64,000 nt of DNA. Source: JAIOQJ01 sp963718635. Lineage in GTDB: Bacteria; Planctomycetota; Planctomycetia; Gemmatales; Gemmataceae. The translations under genes were made by a program, and so were the position numbers. The DNA lies in assembly GCA_963718635.1 (NCBI GenBank), contig OY970367.1, positions 3,906,001-3,970,000 on the forward strand. Reading direction: 5' to 3'. Under the pieces are notes generated by a model. It had not been told where the DNA came from. It made no database searches and saw only the letters and a list, made by a program, of their open reading frames with translations. Of this stretch, positions 1-10,621 are shown piece after piece; positions within the stretch are counted from its first letter, which is position 1; each line of letters starts with the position of its first letter.

Positions 1-2
1 GA

Positions 3-518
3 TTAGGTGAGTGGGGTTGAACTGGCAGGAACTTCGAGAGCGCCATTCTTCTCCGTCTGGCCGTTACACGCCGGATCAGGCCGACGCTGTAGATGAATCT
101 CGGCGGAGCCTTCCCCAACCGCAAGTGAAGGCAATGCCGGCTTGAGCGAACGATGCAGCATTGTACGCGGCTGAGGCTGAGAATCGTCCGGCACGTCTTC
201 CGGCTGTACAAGCCAGACAGCGGCTACAGAACAATTCCATGCCCAGTCGACCACCCAAACTTGCGGCTGAGCCAATGCCTCTCTGACAGATAAGATACTG
301 CTATCCAAGTCGGCTACGATCTGGTCAGTGGTTTCGACAATCAGAAAACGCGTTACGTTCTTGTCCTCATCTTCATCGCTCCAGCAGGCCAGGCAGAGTT
401 CATCATCAGCATCCTTGATGGTGAATATCCGGGGGCCGTCATAGTAATTCAGGACCCGAAGCGGTTCAAGCGCTGAGAACCGTTCGGTGTTGACTGATTT
501 TCCTTTGATTTCCCACAT
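3..518 (-). CDS. Conserved hypothetical protein, second gene of a coupled pair
   Basis: A protein of about 171 residues that I do not recognise with certainty; the N-terminal part faintly recalls small DUF6575-type proteins. Residues 1-95 look like a folded soluble domain with a YYDGPRIF motif and an acidic run (SDEDED). The last 60 residues are proline and basic-rich and probably disordered. No signal peptide or membrane segment is seen. I chose the ATG at 518 over the in-frame ATG at 581 because it overlaps the stop of the upstream gene (TAATG), which is typical of translational coupling. The two genes are therefore probably made together and may work together. The function is unknown. Confidence 0.65.
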   Translation of the reverse strand: MWEIKGKSVNTERFSALEPLRVLNYYDGPRIFTIKDADDELCLACWSDEDEDKNVTRFLIVETTDQIVADLDSSILSVREALAQPQVWVVDWAWNCSVAAVWLVQPEDVPDDSQPQPRTMLHRSLKPALPSLAVGEGSAEIHLQRRPDPACNGQTEKNGALEVPASSTPLT

Positions 519-892
519 TATGGCACTTCCTGAATAACAACAAATTGCGCCGCACGATCTATCCCTTCGTACGGCCACCACGTCGTGTGCGTCGGTTGTT
601 GACCTTTAGTAAAACACGCTTTGCCGTCAGTCGGCGACAACGATGCTTTTGCGATCCTTTTTCCGAGTTTTGGCAACAACCTTTGTTGATTCAGAGCGTC
701 ATCCACTTGTCGGAAAACAGAGAGGCCACACCGCAAGCACGAGTCAGCCTTTGGCAACTTACCTGTCTCATGGTGGCTCTGCATATCCTCTGGGGTAATC
801 GGATCGCCCTTTGCTATACGATACACATCTCCCGACGTGGCCGGCGTGTCGGCCGATGGACAGTCGGGTGGCCAACTTTTAGGAAACGTCAT
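518..892 (-). CDS. Conserved hypothetical protein, first gene of a coupled pair
   Basis: A 124-residue soluble protein with no known function that I can name. It has a CLRCGLSVF segment in the middle and a conserved-looking HTTWWPY segment near the end. The spacing of the two cysteines (CxxC) could bind a metal, but only one pair is present. Its stop overlaps the start of the next gene by TAATG, so the two form a small operon, with a candidate promoter just upstream at 924-953. The size, pairing and lack of any signal peptide are compatible with a toxin-antitoxin or immunity-type pair, but nothing in the sequence proves that. Confidence 0.6.
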   Translation of the reverse strand: MTFPKSWPPDCPSADTPATSGDVYRIAKGDPITPEDMQSHHETGKLPKADSCLRCGLSVFRQVDDALNQQRLLPKLGKRIAKASLSPTDGKACFTKGQQPTHTTWWPYEGIDRAAQFVVIQEVP

Positions 893-923
893 TCAGTCAC
901 CCAGTAGTCAATCCAATAAAACT

Positions 924-953
924 AGGATATCGTCCAACCCGCAATTGGGTCAA
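924..953 (-). promoter_or_regulatory. Candidate sigma-70 promoter for the coupled pair
   Basis: On the minus strand, TTGACC at 953-948 is followed after 18 bases by TATCCT at 929-924. The predicted start of transcription is about 25 bases before the ATG at 892. The -35 box matches 5 of 6 and the -10 box 4 of 6. It lies in the gap between cstA and the pair, pointing at the pair. Confidence 0.35.
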
Positions 954-1011
954 TCCTATCTGACTATGACACTCGCATTCTTCCGAAGGCATCTACTTCG
1001 TGTCTCCGACC

Positions 1012-3294
1012 TCACCCGCTCTTGCTCAGTACCCCTCGTCCCAGCCACTGCGCAATCCAGCGATTGATCGCGATCAACACCAACGTACAGACAGCGATGA
1101 TGACAAAAAGCGTCAGGCTCATGTTCATGGCGTTGACGGTCGTGTCTTTGCCGTTGCGAATGTTTTCGAGCTGCGTGCCGACCATCAGCTTGCCCGCCGA
1201 CAGCGTGGTGACCGTGACAAATAGCATGGGCAGCAATGTGACAAGTGCATATTTACCTTTGCCTGCATTTACCAACATGGTTGTAACCAGCGCCAACGCC
1301 ATGACCGCCAGCAGTTGATTCGCGATGCCGAACATCGGCCAGATCGTGCCGATTTGACCGGTGTAGACGAGCAAGCCCCAACCGCCGGTAACGAGAACGG
1401 TGGCAAAGATTGAGCCAGGCAGCCAGTCGGTGCGGGCAAACTGAGGATGCAGTTTGCCAAGCGTTTCCTGGAACAGATAACGCGCAATGCGCGTGCCGGC
1501 GTCGATCGTGGTGAGGATGAACAACGCTTCGAACATGATGGCGAAGTGATACCAATACTTCATCAGCCGATGCAATTCCGCATCGGCCCAGCTAAAGGCA
1601 TCGGTAAAGATCATCGCCATGCTGACGGCCAGCGTCACCGCGCCGCCGGTGCGCCCGCGTAGCGATTCACCGCCGACGCTCTCTTCGAGTTGCGCCAAAT
1701 CAAGTTTATGCAGATCGCGCACGCCTGTTTCGTGCAGCTTGTCCTTTGCTCCTGGCGCTTCGCCATATTGTCTGTACATCTGCTCCATGCGTGCTTGGAA
1801 CACGGGCTCTTTGACTACATCTACGTTGATCGGATAGTAGATTTCCAGCGGCATGGAAGCGGCAGCAATTAGGGCGACTAAGCCCACCAAGCCTTCGAGC
1901 AGCATCGCGCCATAGCCGATGGTACGGATGTCGCTTTCCTTGTCGATCATCTTCGGCGTGGTGCCCGAAGAGACTAGCGCGTGAAACCCCGAGATCGCGC
2001 CGCACATGATGCAGATGAAGACAAACGGAAAGATGCCGCCCGCTTCAAAAGTCGGGCCGCCGTTGCTCCAGGCATCATTGATCGGCGGATGCTTCAACGT
2101 CGGATTGGCGAGAATGACGCCGAGGATCAAAAGCGCTAAAGTGCCTACCTTCATGAAGCTGGATAGGTAATCGCGCGGCGTCAGCAGCATCCACACGGGC
2201 AGCACAGCGGCGATAAAGCCGTAGACGCAGAGCGCGATGATGGTGTGTTCGCGCGATAGGCCGAAGATCGATTCGAGGGAGGAGCCCGGAATATAAGCGC
2301 CGGCAAACACAGCCGCGAGAACCATGATAACGCCGATGATGGACGCCTCAACAATGCGGCCTTTGCGAAAACGATACATGTAAAAGCCGACGAACATGGC
2401 AATGGGGATCGTGCAGAAAATCGTGAACGTTCCCCAGCTGCTGCCGGGAATGATCTGCTTGCAACCGGCAGGGAGTACGATAAAAGTTGACCAGCCTCCT
2501 TCGGGCAAAGGTTCGAAATCATCAACGACGCGGGGTCCTGTCGCCACTTGCTCTACCGTCCCTCCGTCGGGAACCAAAACTCGAAAGGCTTCTGGCCGCT
2601 TGCTCGTTGCCGCGCTTGCAGAATATTGAATCGAACACCCGGCCGGAAGTTGGTAGATCGTTCCGGACTTTGCCTTCTCGACGGGTAGCGTTGAAAATCG
2701 AATTTCAACCGGCAATTGAATCTTCATCCCCGCCGGCAACTTCGCTTCCTCGCCGCCCAACGCTTTGACCACGACAAACGCCAAGCCCGCCAGGGCGACG
2801 ATGACGATAACGAGAATAGCCAGCGAGCAAATGATCGAAGCAGTGTTGCCCAATTCCGTGCGCGCGATCTCCGCCAGCGATTTACCGCCTCGTCGCACCG
2901 ACGCAAACATCACCAGCATGTCTTGCACCGCGCCGGCGAGACAGACGCCGACCAGCAGCCAGATCAGACCAGGCGCATAGCCGTACTGCATGGCGAGCAC
3001 CGGCCCAATCAACGGCCCAGCGCCGGAGATGGCCGCGAAGTGATGGCCAAACAATACCCAGCGATTCGTGGGGTGATAGTTTTGACCATCGTTGAACTGA
3101 TGAGCAGGCGTAACACGGCTGTTATCGAAAACCGCCACTTTTGCAGCAAGAAAAGCGCTGTAGTAACGGAAGGCGATGGCCAGGATGCAGAGCGCGCCGA
3201 CCATGATCGGCATCGCGCGAATGAGCGTCCGCGTCGTGTTCGGCTCAACGCCTTGAACGGTTTCGTAAAACAGATTAGCAAGTAATGGAAACAT
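1012..3294 (-). CDS. cstA: Carbon starvation protein CstA family transporter with extra loop domain
   Basis: An integral inner-membrane protein of about 760 residues. CstA-family proteins take up peptides or pyruvate on carbon starvation. The family signature region is clear: the HPTNRWVLFGHHFAAI segment at residues 74-89, then GAGPLIGPVLA and a long series of membrane helices, ending with an FEALFILTTIDAGTR helix. The start at 3294 is chosen over 3378 because an AGGA lies about 8 bases before it and the preceding residues are not family-like. Between a helix ending near residue 180 and the SSWGTF segment near 286 there is an insertion of about 100 residues that ordinary CstA lacks; it contains two LPAGC-like repeats (near 216 and 274) and is hydrophilic. 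The topology of the insertion is inferred. Isolated gene, flanked upstream by an inverted repeat. Confidence 0.93.
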   Translation of the reverse strand: MFPLLANLFYETVQGVEPNTTRTLIRAMPIMVGALCILAIAFRYYSAFLAAKVAVFDNSRVTPAHQFNDGQNYHPTNRWVLFGHHFAAISGAGPLIGPVLAMQYGYAPGLIWLLVGVCLAGAVQDMLVMFASVRRGGKSLAEIARTELGNTASIICSLAILVIVIVALAGLAFVVVKALGGEEAKLPAGMKIQLPVEIRFSTLPVEKAKSGTIYQLPAGCSIQYSASAATSKRPEAFRVLVPDGGTVEQVATGPRVVDDFEPLPEGGWSTFIVLPAGCKQIIPGSSWGTFTIFCTIPIAMFVGFYMYRFRKGRIVEASIIGVIMVLAAVFAGAYIPGSSLESIFGLSREHTIIALCVYGFIAAVLPVWMLLTPRDYLSSFMKVGTLALLILGVILANPTLKHPPINDAWSNGGPTFEAGGIFPFVFICIMCGAISGFHALVSSGTTPKMIDKESDIRTIGYGAMLLEGLVGLVALIAAASMPLEIYYPINVDVVKEPVFQARMEQMYRQYGEAPGAKDKLHETGVRDLHKLDLAQLEESVGGESLRGRTGGAVTLAVSMAMIFTDAFSWADAELHRLMKYWYHFAIMFEALFILTTIDAGTRIARYLFQETLGKLHPQFARTDWLPGSIFATVLVTGGWGLLVYTGQIGTIWPMFGIANQLLAVMALALVTTMLVNAGKGKYALVTLLPMLFVTVTTLSAGKLMVGTQLENIRNGKDTTVNAMNMSLTLFVIIAVCTLVLIAINRWIAQWLGRGVLSKSG

Positions 3295-3325
3295 GTCTTT
3301 GATCCTAGAGCGCTGACGATTTCTT

Positions 3326-3405
3326 GGCGAGCCGAGCAGCGTAAGCTGCCGGGCGCCGGTCGGCTTCCCTGCCTTCACCCGACTGCTTACGCAGTTCGGC
3401 TCGCC
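3326..3405. repeat. REP-like inverted repeat, GGCGAGCCG family
   Basis: Arms 3326-3345 and 3386-3405 are inverted copies differing at two or three bases, beginning GGCGAGCCGA. The 30 bases at 3376-3405 recur with few changes at 10307-10336 and 50515-50544, so this is a dispersed family rather than a local terminator. It lies between the divergent cstA and SNF2 genes. Confidence 0.7.
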
Positions 3406-3482
3406 TGCGAATACAGCCTTTCCATTTCATCCGCACTACTTACAATGATGCGAACATCACGAGGCGCCTGGGGGAAGAACGC

Positions 3483-5933
3483 ATGCCGGCTCGCACTTCG
3501 CTGACTCAAAAGGCACTTGGAAAGAAGAAAAAGAAGAAACCGAAGGCGCCGAAACTCTCCCGGCTCGTCAAGCCAGCGGAGATGTCGCTCGAGCAGTGGC
3601 AGATCGAACTTCGGAAACAGTTCGGGCGCACGCAAACCTTCCGTTTCAAGAACCTCGGCGAGCATCCGGTTTTTTCGGAGTTCCTGGTTTCCAATCCCGA
3701 AAGCCGCAATAGCTATCGCGTCCGGATTCGCGGTCGTAGTCTGGGCGACAATTCATGCATGTGTCCGGACTTCGCCACCAACACTTTGGGAACCTGCAAA
3801 CATATCGAATTCGCGTTGGCTAAACTGGAACGAGGCCGTGAGACGGCGCCGTTGCTTCGCCAAGGTTTTCGGCCATCGTATAGCGAAATCTGCCTGGAAT
3901 ATGGCGGCGCAGCGCAAAGTCCGCTTTCGACCGGGCGACGAATGCTCGGTCCCCTTGGTGCGGCTGGCACAAAATTACTTCGACGACGAAGGCGCGTTGA
4001 AGCCTGAAGCTGCGGAATCGTTCGACACGTTTTTCGACAAGGCCGTCAGCTTGTCGGACGATCTCCGTTGCGGCGACGACGTGCTCGCTTATCTCGCCGA
4101 ACTGCACGATGCCGCCGAACGCCGTAAGCGTATTTCGGAAGCTTTTCCGCGCGGCATAAAAAGCGCCGCTTTCAACGGCCTGTTGAAAGTGCCGCTCTAC
4201 GATTATCAGCGCAAAGGCGCACTCTTTGCCGTGAAGGCCGGCCGTTGCCTGATTGGCGATGAGATGGGGCTCGGCAAGACGATTCAAGCTATCGCCGCTG
4301 CGGAGATTCTGGCAAAGCACTGCGGAGTCGAACGCGTCCTCATCGTCTGCCCCACGTCGTTGAAACATCAGTGGCAGCGCGAAATTGAAAAATTCACCGA
4401 TCGCTCGACGGAGGTGATCAACGGCTTGCACTGCGCCGGCAGGAAGGCTTCGCCGTCTCGAACAACTTCTACAAAATCATCAACTACGATACCGTCCACG
4501 TCGATCTCGATCTGATCGATGCCTGGGCGCCCGATCTGGTCATCCTCGATGAGGCGCAGCGCATCAAGAACTGGAGTACACGCGTCGCCCGCAGCGTGAA
4601 GAAAATCAAGTCGCCTTATGCGATCGTCCTCACTGGTACGCCTTTAGAGAATCGCCTCGAAGAACTGATTTCCATTGTCCAGTTCGTCGATCGCTTCCGC
4701 CTGGGGCCGACCTTCCGGCTGCTGCACGATCACCAAAAGCACGATGACGTTGGCAAGGTGATTGGCTACCAGAACCTCGACCGGATCGGGCAGACGCTCG
4801 AGCCGATTCTGATTCGCCGTCAGAAAGATCAGGTGCTCGATCAGCTGCCGGAGCGCATCGACACGAACGTCTTCGTGCCGATGACCGAACAGCAATGGAA
4901 GCACCATCAGGAAAACCAGGAGATGGTGGCGAAAATTGTCCAAAAGTGGAGGCGAATCAAGTTCCTGACCGAGTCGGACAAGCGCCGTCTGATGGTTGGG
5001 CTTCAAAATATGCGCATGTCGTGCGACAGCACTTATCTCCTCGATTCGGCTGACGATCATGGCGTGAAGTGCGCTGAGGCTACGACGCTGCTGAGCGAAA
5101 TTCTCGAACGGCCAAATACGAAGGTCGTTATCTTCAGCCAGTGGCTGCGCATGCACGAACTGCTCGTGCGCCAGCTGAAGAAGACCCGCTGGGACCATGT
5201 GCTCTTCCACGGGGGCGTGCCGACCGTGAAGCGACGCGATCTCGTCGACCGTTTCCGCGAAGACCCTAAGTGTCGGCTATTTCTCTCGACAGATGCCGGC
5301 GGCGTCGGCCTGAACCTGCAATTCGCTTCCGTCGTCTTCAATATGGATCTGCCGTGGAACCCGGCGGTTCTCGAACAGCGAATCGGCCGCGTTCATCGGC
5401 TTGGGCAAAAGCAAGCGGTGCGCATGGTGAATTTCATCGCGAAGGGAACTATCGAAGAAGGGATGCTCGAAGTTATCCGCTTCAAGAAGTCCCTCTTTGC
5501 TGGCGTGTTGGACGGCGGCAATCCGAACATCGAGTTCGGCGGCAGCAAGTTGAAGAAGTTCATGGAAACGGTCGAATCGGTGACGGGCAAGATCGTTCAG
5601 ACATCGCCCGTGTCTGGCGAAGCGGAAGGCGCGGTGAGCGAGTTCGCCGCCGACAAGAAAGAATCGACACATTCGGGCCAGCAGAATGGTGCGGCGACCA
5701 CTGCCACGCCGGACAATCCCTGGTCGGGCTTATTGCAAGCGGGGATGTCGTTGCTGCAACATCTGGCTGTTCCAAATGCGAACCCAGGTACGCCGGCGGG
5801 CATCGCCATGCCGCGAATGCAGCGCGATGAGCAAACCGGCGAAAGCTACTTCCGCCTCCCTGCTCCTAAGCCGGAGGTGCTGGAACAAGCACTTTCGGCG
5901 ATCGCGAAATTGTTGGAGGGGTTTCGGAAGTGA
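3483..5933 (+). CDS. SWIM zinc finger SNF2-family helicase (two frame breaks)
   Basis: An ATP-dependent DNA translocase of about 816 residues in the SWI2/SNF2 superfamily. The N-terminus is a lysine-rich tail followed by a SWIM zinc finger (C92, C94, C105, H107). The helicase core has Walker A GDEMGLGKT near residue 258, DEAQ in motif II near 356, TGTPLENR in motif III, and motifs V/VI NLQFASVVFN and QRIGRVHRLGQ near 607-641. The reading frame breaks twice: near 3905 (between SYSEICLEYG and QRKVRFRPG) and near 4438 (between VINGLH and QEGFAVSNN). The frames restore perfectly, so I read one gene. The last 120 residues are low-complexity and then amphipathic. The target process (repair, transcription or chromatin-like remodelling) is not shown. 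Confidence 0.88.
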
Positions 5934-6038
5934 TAACGGAAGGTCGGCGCTGGCTAGCGGGCTTGACAGCAAAAACCTTAATGTCCCGTTCCCTATGGTG
6001 CTGAGCATAAGGGATTAATTCCGTATTTGCATACGCCC

Positions 6039-6182
6039 CCACCCCGCTTGCCGGGGTTCGTGACCAGCTGAATTCTTCGCCTTTCGATTTCGCTGCCACC
6101 CCGCTTGCCGGGGTGGCGGCGAGAGAGCTATTAGTTCCGCTTCTGGCTACGAACCTGCGCTCCACCCCGGCAAGCGGGGTGG
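6039..6182. repeat. Three copies of a CCACCCCG palindromic repeat
   Basis: A 21-base unit (CCACCCCG, CTTGC, CGGGGTGG) occurs at 6096-6116, inverted but otherwise identical at 6162-6182, and truncated at 6039-6056. Each copy is itself a hairpin, and the second and third can pair with each other. They fill the gap between the convergent helicase and TPR genes, where they could act as a bidirectional transcription stop. No T-run follows. Confidence 0.7.
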
Positions 6183-6198
6183 CGGCGAATCTATCTCT

Positions 6199-9100
6199 TC
6201 ACTTCTTCATCTCATCCAACCGCTTCTGCGCCACTTTCGCCCATTCGCTTTGGGGAAACTCTTTGATTGTCTTGCGCAGCAGCCGTTCGGCTTCTTCGGG
6301 TTTCTTGTCTTCGAACTGAGCGCGGGCGGCCTCGGTCAGCGCCGCTGCACTCAAGTCGGGGTAGTCGTAGGTGTAGGGTACAACCAGAAACGATTTGACG
6401 GCCTCCGCATAGCGCTTTTGTTCGAGACGGCAGAGACCGATTTGCAGATGAGCCTTGGCGGTGAGTTCGTTCGCTGCGTTGGCGATTACCTGATTATACG
6501 CTTCGACGGCAGGGTCAAATTGGCCCAAATTTTGACTGGCTAAGCCGATGCCGAAGCGGGCCTCGTTGATCCAACTGCTGCCGCCAAAGCGTTGCGTGAA
6601 GAGAGTGAAGCGCTTGGCGAGAAGGCTCCCATTGTTTCAACAGGCCTAACGCCTGACCGAGGCGAAGCAGAGCCCGATCACTCACGCCCGGGACGTTGTG
6701 AAACTCCGGCTTATCGCGAAAGACAGTAAGCCGAGCGACGGCTTTGTCGTTCTCGCCCAGCGCTAGCAAGCACTCGCCGGCTCGGTAGATTCCCTGAGCG
6801 ACCAGTGGCGACTTCGGATTGTCGGCGATCACATTGAACTTATCGAGCGCTTCGCGATATTCCTTCTTGGCAGCCTGGCAAGCACCGAGCCGTAGGCGAA
6901 TCCGATCGAGCAATTCGGGCGAGGGAGTCTTGTTGTCGCTTGGCTCTTTATCAAGCGCTTCTTTCAGCCATTTGATGGCCGGATCGAACTCGTCGCGCTC
7001 GGCGAGCATCTCGGCCAATTCCAAGCGAGCTTCGATGGAAAGCAATGTATCGCCGAAGGCTTCAATGAGAATTCGATAGGCTTCGCGTGCCTTCTCTTCC
7101 GCGGGTTGCAACGGCACAGCGCTGCGCATCACCGTAGGCAATGGCACGGCGGCGGCCTTGCTTCCGGGCGCTGCTTTCTTTTCGGCTTCCGCCTGCAGCA
7201 CTTTTTGCCGTTCAAGCTGCAATCGGCCCTGCGCCGCAGCCACTTCCTGTTCCGCAACAGTTCGGCACGCCCAGGCGGCTTCATAATAAAGCCGGGCGCG
7301 GGCGTCGTGGGCGGGCAGCTTCTCCCGCCATTCCTCGGCTCTGGTCAGCATAAGCTGAGCCGCTTCATTGAAGGCGGTATATGCGCCGGCGAGCACGTTG
7401 TTGGCTGCATCGCGCTGTTGCGGATTCGGGTTGGCGCCAAGCTGTTGACGGGCGACCTCAATCGTCTTGCGGATCTCGGCCAGACGGCATTGCGCCTGCG
7501 AAGCACGGCTTCCAGCGCGACCGGAAGTAGTGGAACGATGGCCGGAATCGTGTCGAGCTGAGCCCGCGATTCGGCAAACTTACCCGCCTCCTGCAAGCAG
7601 ATTCCGTGATGAAAACGCAGCATCGCTGCACGCTCGGGATTGTCTTTCAACAGGTTTGCATCGTGACGCTGCCGTGCGGCATTCAGCAGGTTCGCGGCTT
7701 CCTCGGCCTTGTTCTGTTCTCGCAATAGCGTTGCTAGCTGCATGAGCGCAACCGGCGCCACGGCGCATCTGTTGCAGCGGATCGACCGTGAAACGGCGAA
7801 GCTCATTCATCGCGCCGTTCTTATCGCCTGCCATGCCAAGGCACTTGGCGCGCTCCATGGCCGCTTGAATGGCTTGAGGCTGACCGGGAAATTGCTGCAT
7901 GAGCGCTTCAAAAGTCTTTCGGGCGGCATGCAACGCGGTGTTGCGTTCCTGAGGCTGGGCATTGAGGACCGCCAGTCGAGCTTGGCATACGCCAAGCTTC
8001 AACATCGCGTCAGGCGACTCAGGCGATTTCGGGTTAGTGCCGAGAAACGCTTCGAGGTTCTGCTGGGCCAACTGTAGCTTCTCTTGCAACATGCCGACTT
8101 GCAGGGCATCCTCCGCTTTGGCCGGCGAGAGGCGAATCAGACATTCGGCCTGCAAATACGGAACTTGGCTCAGATCGCCCGAGCGCTCGGCGGCGGGAAT
8201 CGCTTCCAATACTTTTTGGGCTTCGTCAAACTCACCGCGTTTGAAATGACAGACGGCCAAGCCATAGCGGGCGAGCGCCACCCGTTCGAATTCCGGATAG
8301 CGCTCGATCAAGGCTTTGTACCGCTTGCCGGCCTCGTCAAAGACGCGGGCCGCTTCCGCAGTCTTGTTCGGCAAGTCCGTGCGCTTCTCAACGGCCAGGC
8401 CGGTGAAATAGCGGTTTTCCGCGGCTCGAAAAAGAACGACCGGCAGCAATGGGCTACGGGGAAAGTCTCTCTCGAAAGCAACGCACAATGCATCGGAACG
8501 CACCCAATCGCCGGCCAGATGTTGCGCAGTGATCGCGCGCTCGGCCAGTTCTTCTTCGCGTGCCGGCAACGCTTTTTCGCTGCGCAACTGCTCCAGAAGA
8601 GCAGCGGCCTCTTTGAATTGCTTGGCCTGTTGCTGGGCGTCGGCCAGTTCGAGCAGGCTGTCCGCACGGCGAGACTTGGCATCGGGATCAGTGGCAGCCG
8701 CCTGCGTGGCTCGATCGGCGGCAGTGCGCAGGGTAACCAATGCCGTCTTTAAGCCGGTCTCGCGCAACGCGGGATTATTCGGGTCGGCTGCCAGAGCAGC
8801 GCTACCTGCGCTTTGCCGATCCAGAAGAGAACCTGATCGGCCAGCCGCGGATTCTTTTCAACCAGCGGTGTGAGCGTATTGATTGCCTCGGGATATTGCT
8901 TTAGTTGCACCAGACAGTAACCCAGGCGGAGGGCCGCCTCCAAATCGAAAGAACTCTTCGGATACTCTTTGCTGAAACCTTGAAACTTGGAGAGCGCCTC
9001 GCCGAATTTGCCGGCTTCGTAAAGCAAGCAGGCCGAAAAGAAAGCAGCGCCGGCAACATAGTCGGGCGCATTCTTCAGTAATGCTTCGAGCCGCACACGC

Positions 9101-10047
9101 TCGTGGGGATTGTTCTTGAATAGTTCCGGTTTCTTCAGTGCCTCAACTGCTTCCTTCTTCTGGCGGTCGTAGTCGGACAGCGTGGCCTCGTACATCGCCT
9201 GGGCTTTATCGGACTCTTGCGCCAGTTGATAGATTCGCCCCATTAAATAACGTGCGTGCAGTCCAAAGACCGGGTCGGTAAATGGCGCCACCTGGTTGAG
9301 CGTGCTCCCGGCCACCAGGTAGTCTTGCATCAGAAACGCAGCGAAGCCGTGGTAGTAAAGCCCTAGGGGACGATACTTGCTCTTCAGCAATTGCTTATTT
9401 TTCAAGAACGGTTCCGTCGCAGCGCGAGCCTCCTTGTTTTTATTCAGGCGCAATTCCATCTCAGCTTGGTCGCAACGTGCCCGGGCGGCCCATTCTTGCT
9501 CCTTCGACAATTCCTTGGGTTCCACCTCAGCTTTGGGCAAAGCGGCGGTGAACGCATTAGCTGCCGCGGCAAATTGTCGGGCCGCTTCCACTAGCCTTCC
9601 ATCGGCACGTGCGCGGAGTTGCTTCTGTTCTTCCCCTTGCTTGGTAGCGGCCAATGTCAGATCGTTGAGCGCCATGCCGCGCTGCGATAACGCCAGATAG
9701 TAGAGGGCAGTCGGATACTCCGGCAGACTGGCATTGCCCGCCAGCGGCGTCAGTTGCTCGATCGCCTTTTCGTAGTTGCGCTCCGGTGACTCAATAAAGC
9801 TGAGCGCAAGCCCGTAGCGAGCCCCGTTCACTCCTGGCTGATTGCTGAACTTTTGCAGGTACTCGAGGAACTTCGCCGAAGCAAAGGGATAGTTCTGTTC
9901 GTTGTAGGCTTTGCGAGCCGCGTTCAGCAGCATCTCGGCCGCTTGATCCGCCGGCACATCCGCCTTGCTGGTAAGCGGGGCCGCGCCTAGTAAAACGATG
10001 GCTACGATGGCGGAACGAAGAGGCGAGATGAAGCGGTATTCTAACAT
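6199..10047 (-). CDS. Giant secreted tetratricopeptide-repeat protein (four frame breaks)
   Basis: About 1280 residues in total. It begins with a signal peptide (SAIVAIVLLGAAPLTSKAD) and continues as repeated TPR-type helix pairs to the end, for example AYNEQNYPFASAKFLEYL at the start and AVEAYNQVIANAANELTAK near the C-terminus. The start at 10047 is chosen because the signal peptide begins there. The frame breaks near 8800, 7760, 7500 and 6625, each between segments that continue the same repeat pattern, so I merge the five pieces. Large exported TPR proteins of this kind are common in planctomycetes and resemble outer-membrane assembly or envelope scaffold proteins (BamD/YbgF-like repeats), but the exact role is unknown. 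Confidence 0.8.
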
Positions 10048-10244
10048 GAAGTCAGTTCTCCGGTGGTCGGCAATTGGCAAGGAGCGATGGAGAGACGCAG
10101 GGCGGCGGTGGGTGGGAACCGTCAGGAAACGAAACAGCCGAGGTTGGAACCGTAGAGGTTCAATCGGATCATTTTCTCTGATCGGCCACTCATCGTCAAC
10201 CGTTGAAAGCTCAAGTTCCTGCAATTGTTTGCCGGGCGAATTTT

Positions 10245-10336
10245 GGCGAGCCGAATTGGGTAAGCAATCGGGTTCTTGGTTTTTGAGGGAGCGAAAAATC
10301 AAAATTCACCCGACTGTAATCGCAGGTCGGCTCGCC
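10245..10336. repeat. REP-like inverted repeat, GGCGAGCCG family
   Basis: A left arm beginning GGCGAGCCGA at 10245 faces a right arm at 10307-10336 ending TCGGCTCGCC. The right arm matches 3376-3405 at most positions. A solitary right half-arm of the same family (GCAGTTCGGCTCGCC) lies at 10588-10602, just after truD. Outside these repeats and the composite element, the gap 10048-10621 shows no gene. Confidence 0.65.
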
Positions 10337-10365
10337 TCCGCCAAACGTTGTGATCGTGTGCAATC

Positions 10366-10545
10366 GAGCCTGAAAAGCTCGTTCTGTCAGCCCAGCTCGA
10401 AGTCCCTGAAAGGGACGAAGGCCTGGGTTGGCCGGGAATGAACGGCCCTTACAGGGCCGATTTCGCGGAAAAGGGAATGGTCCCAGGTCTAAGTCCCGGA
10501 AGCCGGGACGTAGACCTGGGCTGACAGAACGAGCCTTTCAGGCTC
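10366..10545. repeat. Composite hairpin element A with 30-bp terminal inverted repeats
   Basis: The outer arms 10366-10395 and 10516-10545 are inverted repeats with a single mismatch; they begin GAGCCTGAAA and end CAGCCCAG. Inside are three further hairpins: GTCCCT/AGGGAC, GGCCCT/AGGGCC, and GTCCCGG/CCGGGAC flanked by CCCAGGTCT and its complement. The same plan and the same outer arms recur at 57057-57357, so this is a mobile or amplified element. No open frame is inside. It resembles a BIME or MITE in form; no target-site duplication was evident by eye. Confidence 0.8.
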
Positions 10546-10621
10546 AAAACCAAACGCGAATTTCTGCAAGTCGCATTGCGAGAATACGCAGTTCGGCTCG
10601 CCATGTTCAGCAGTTGTCGAG

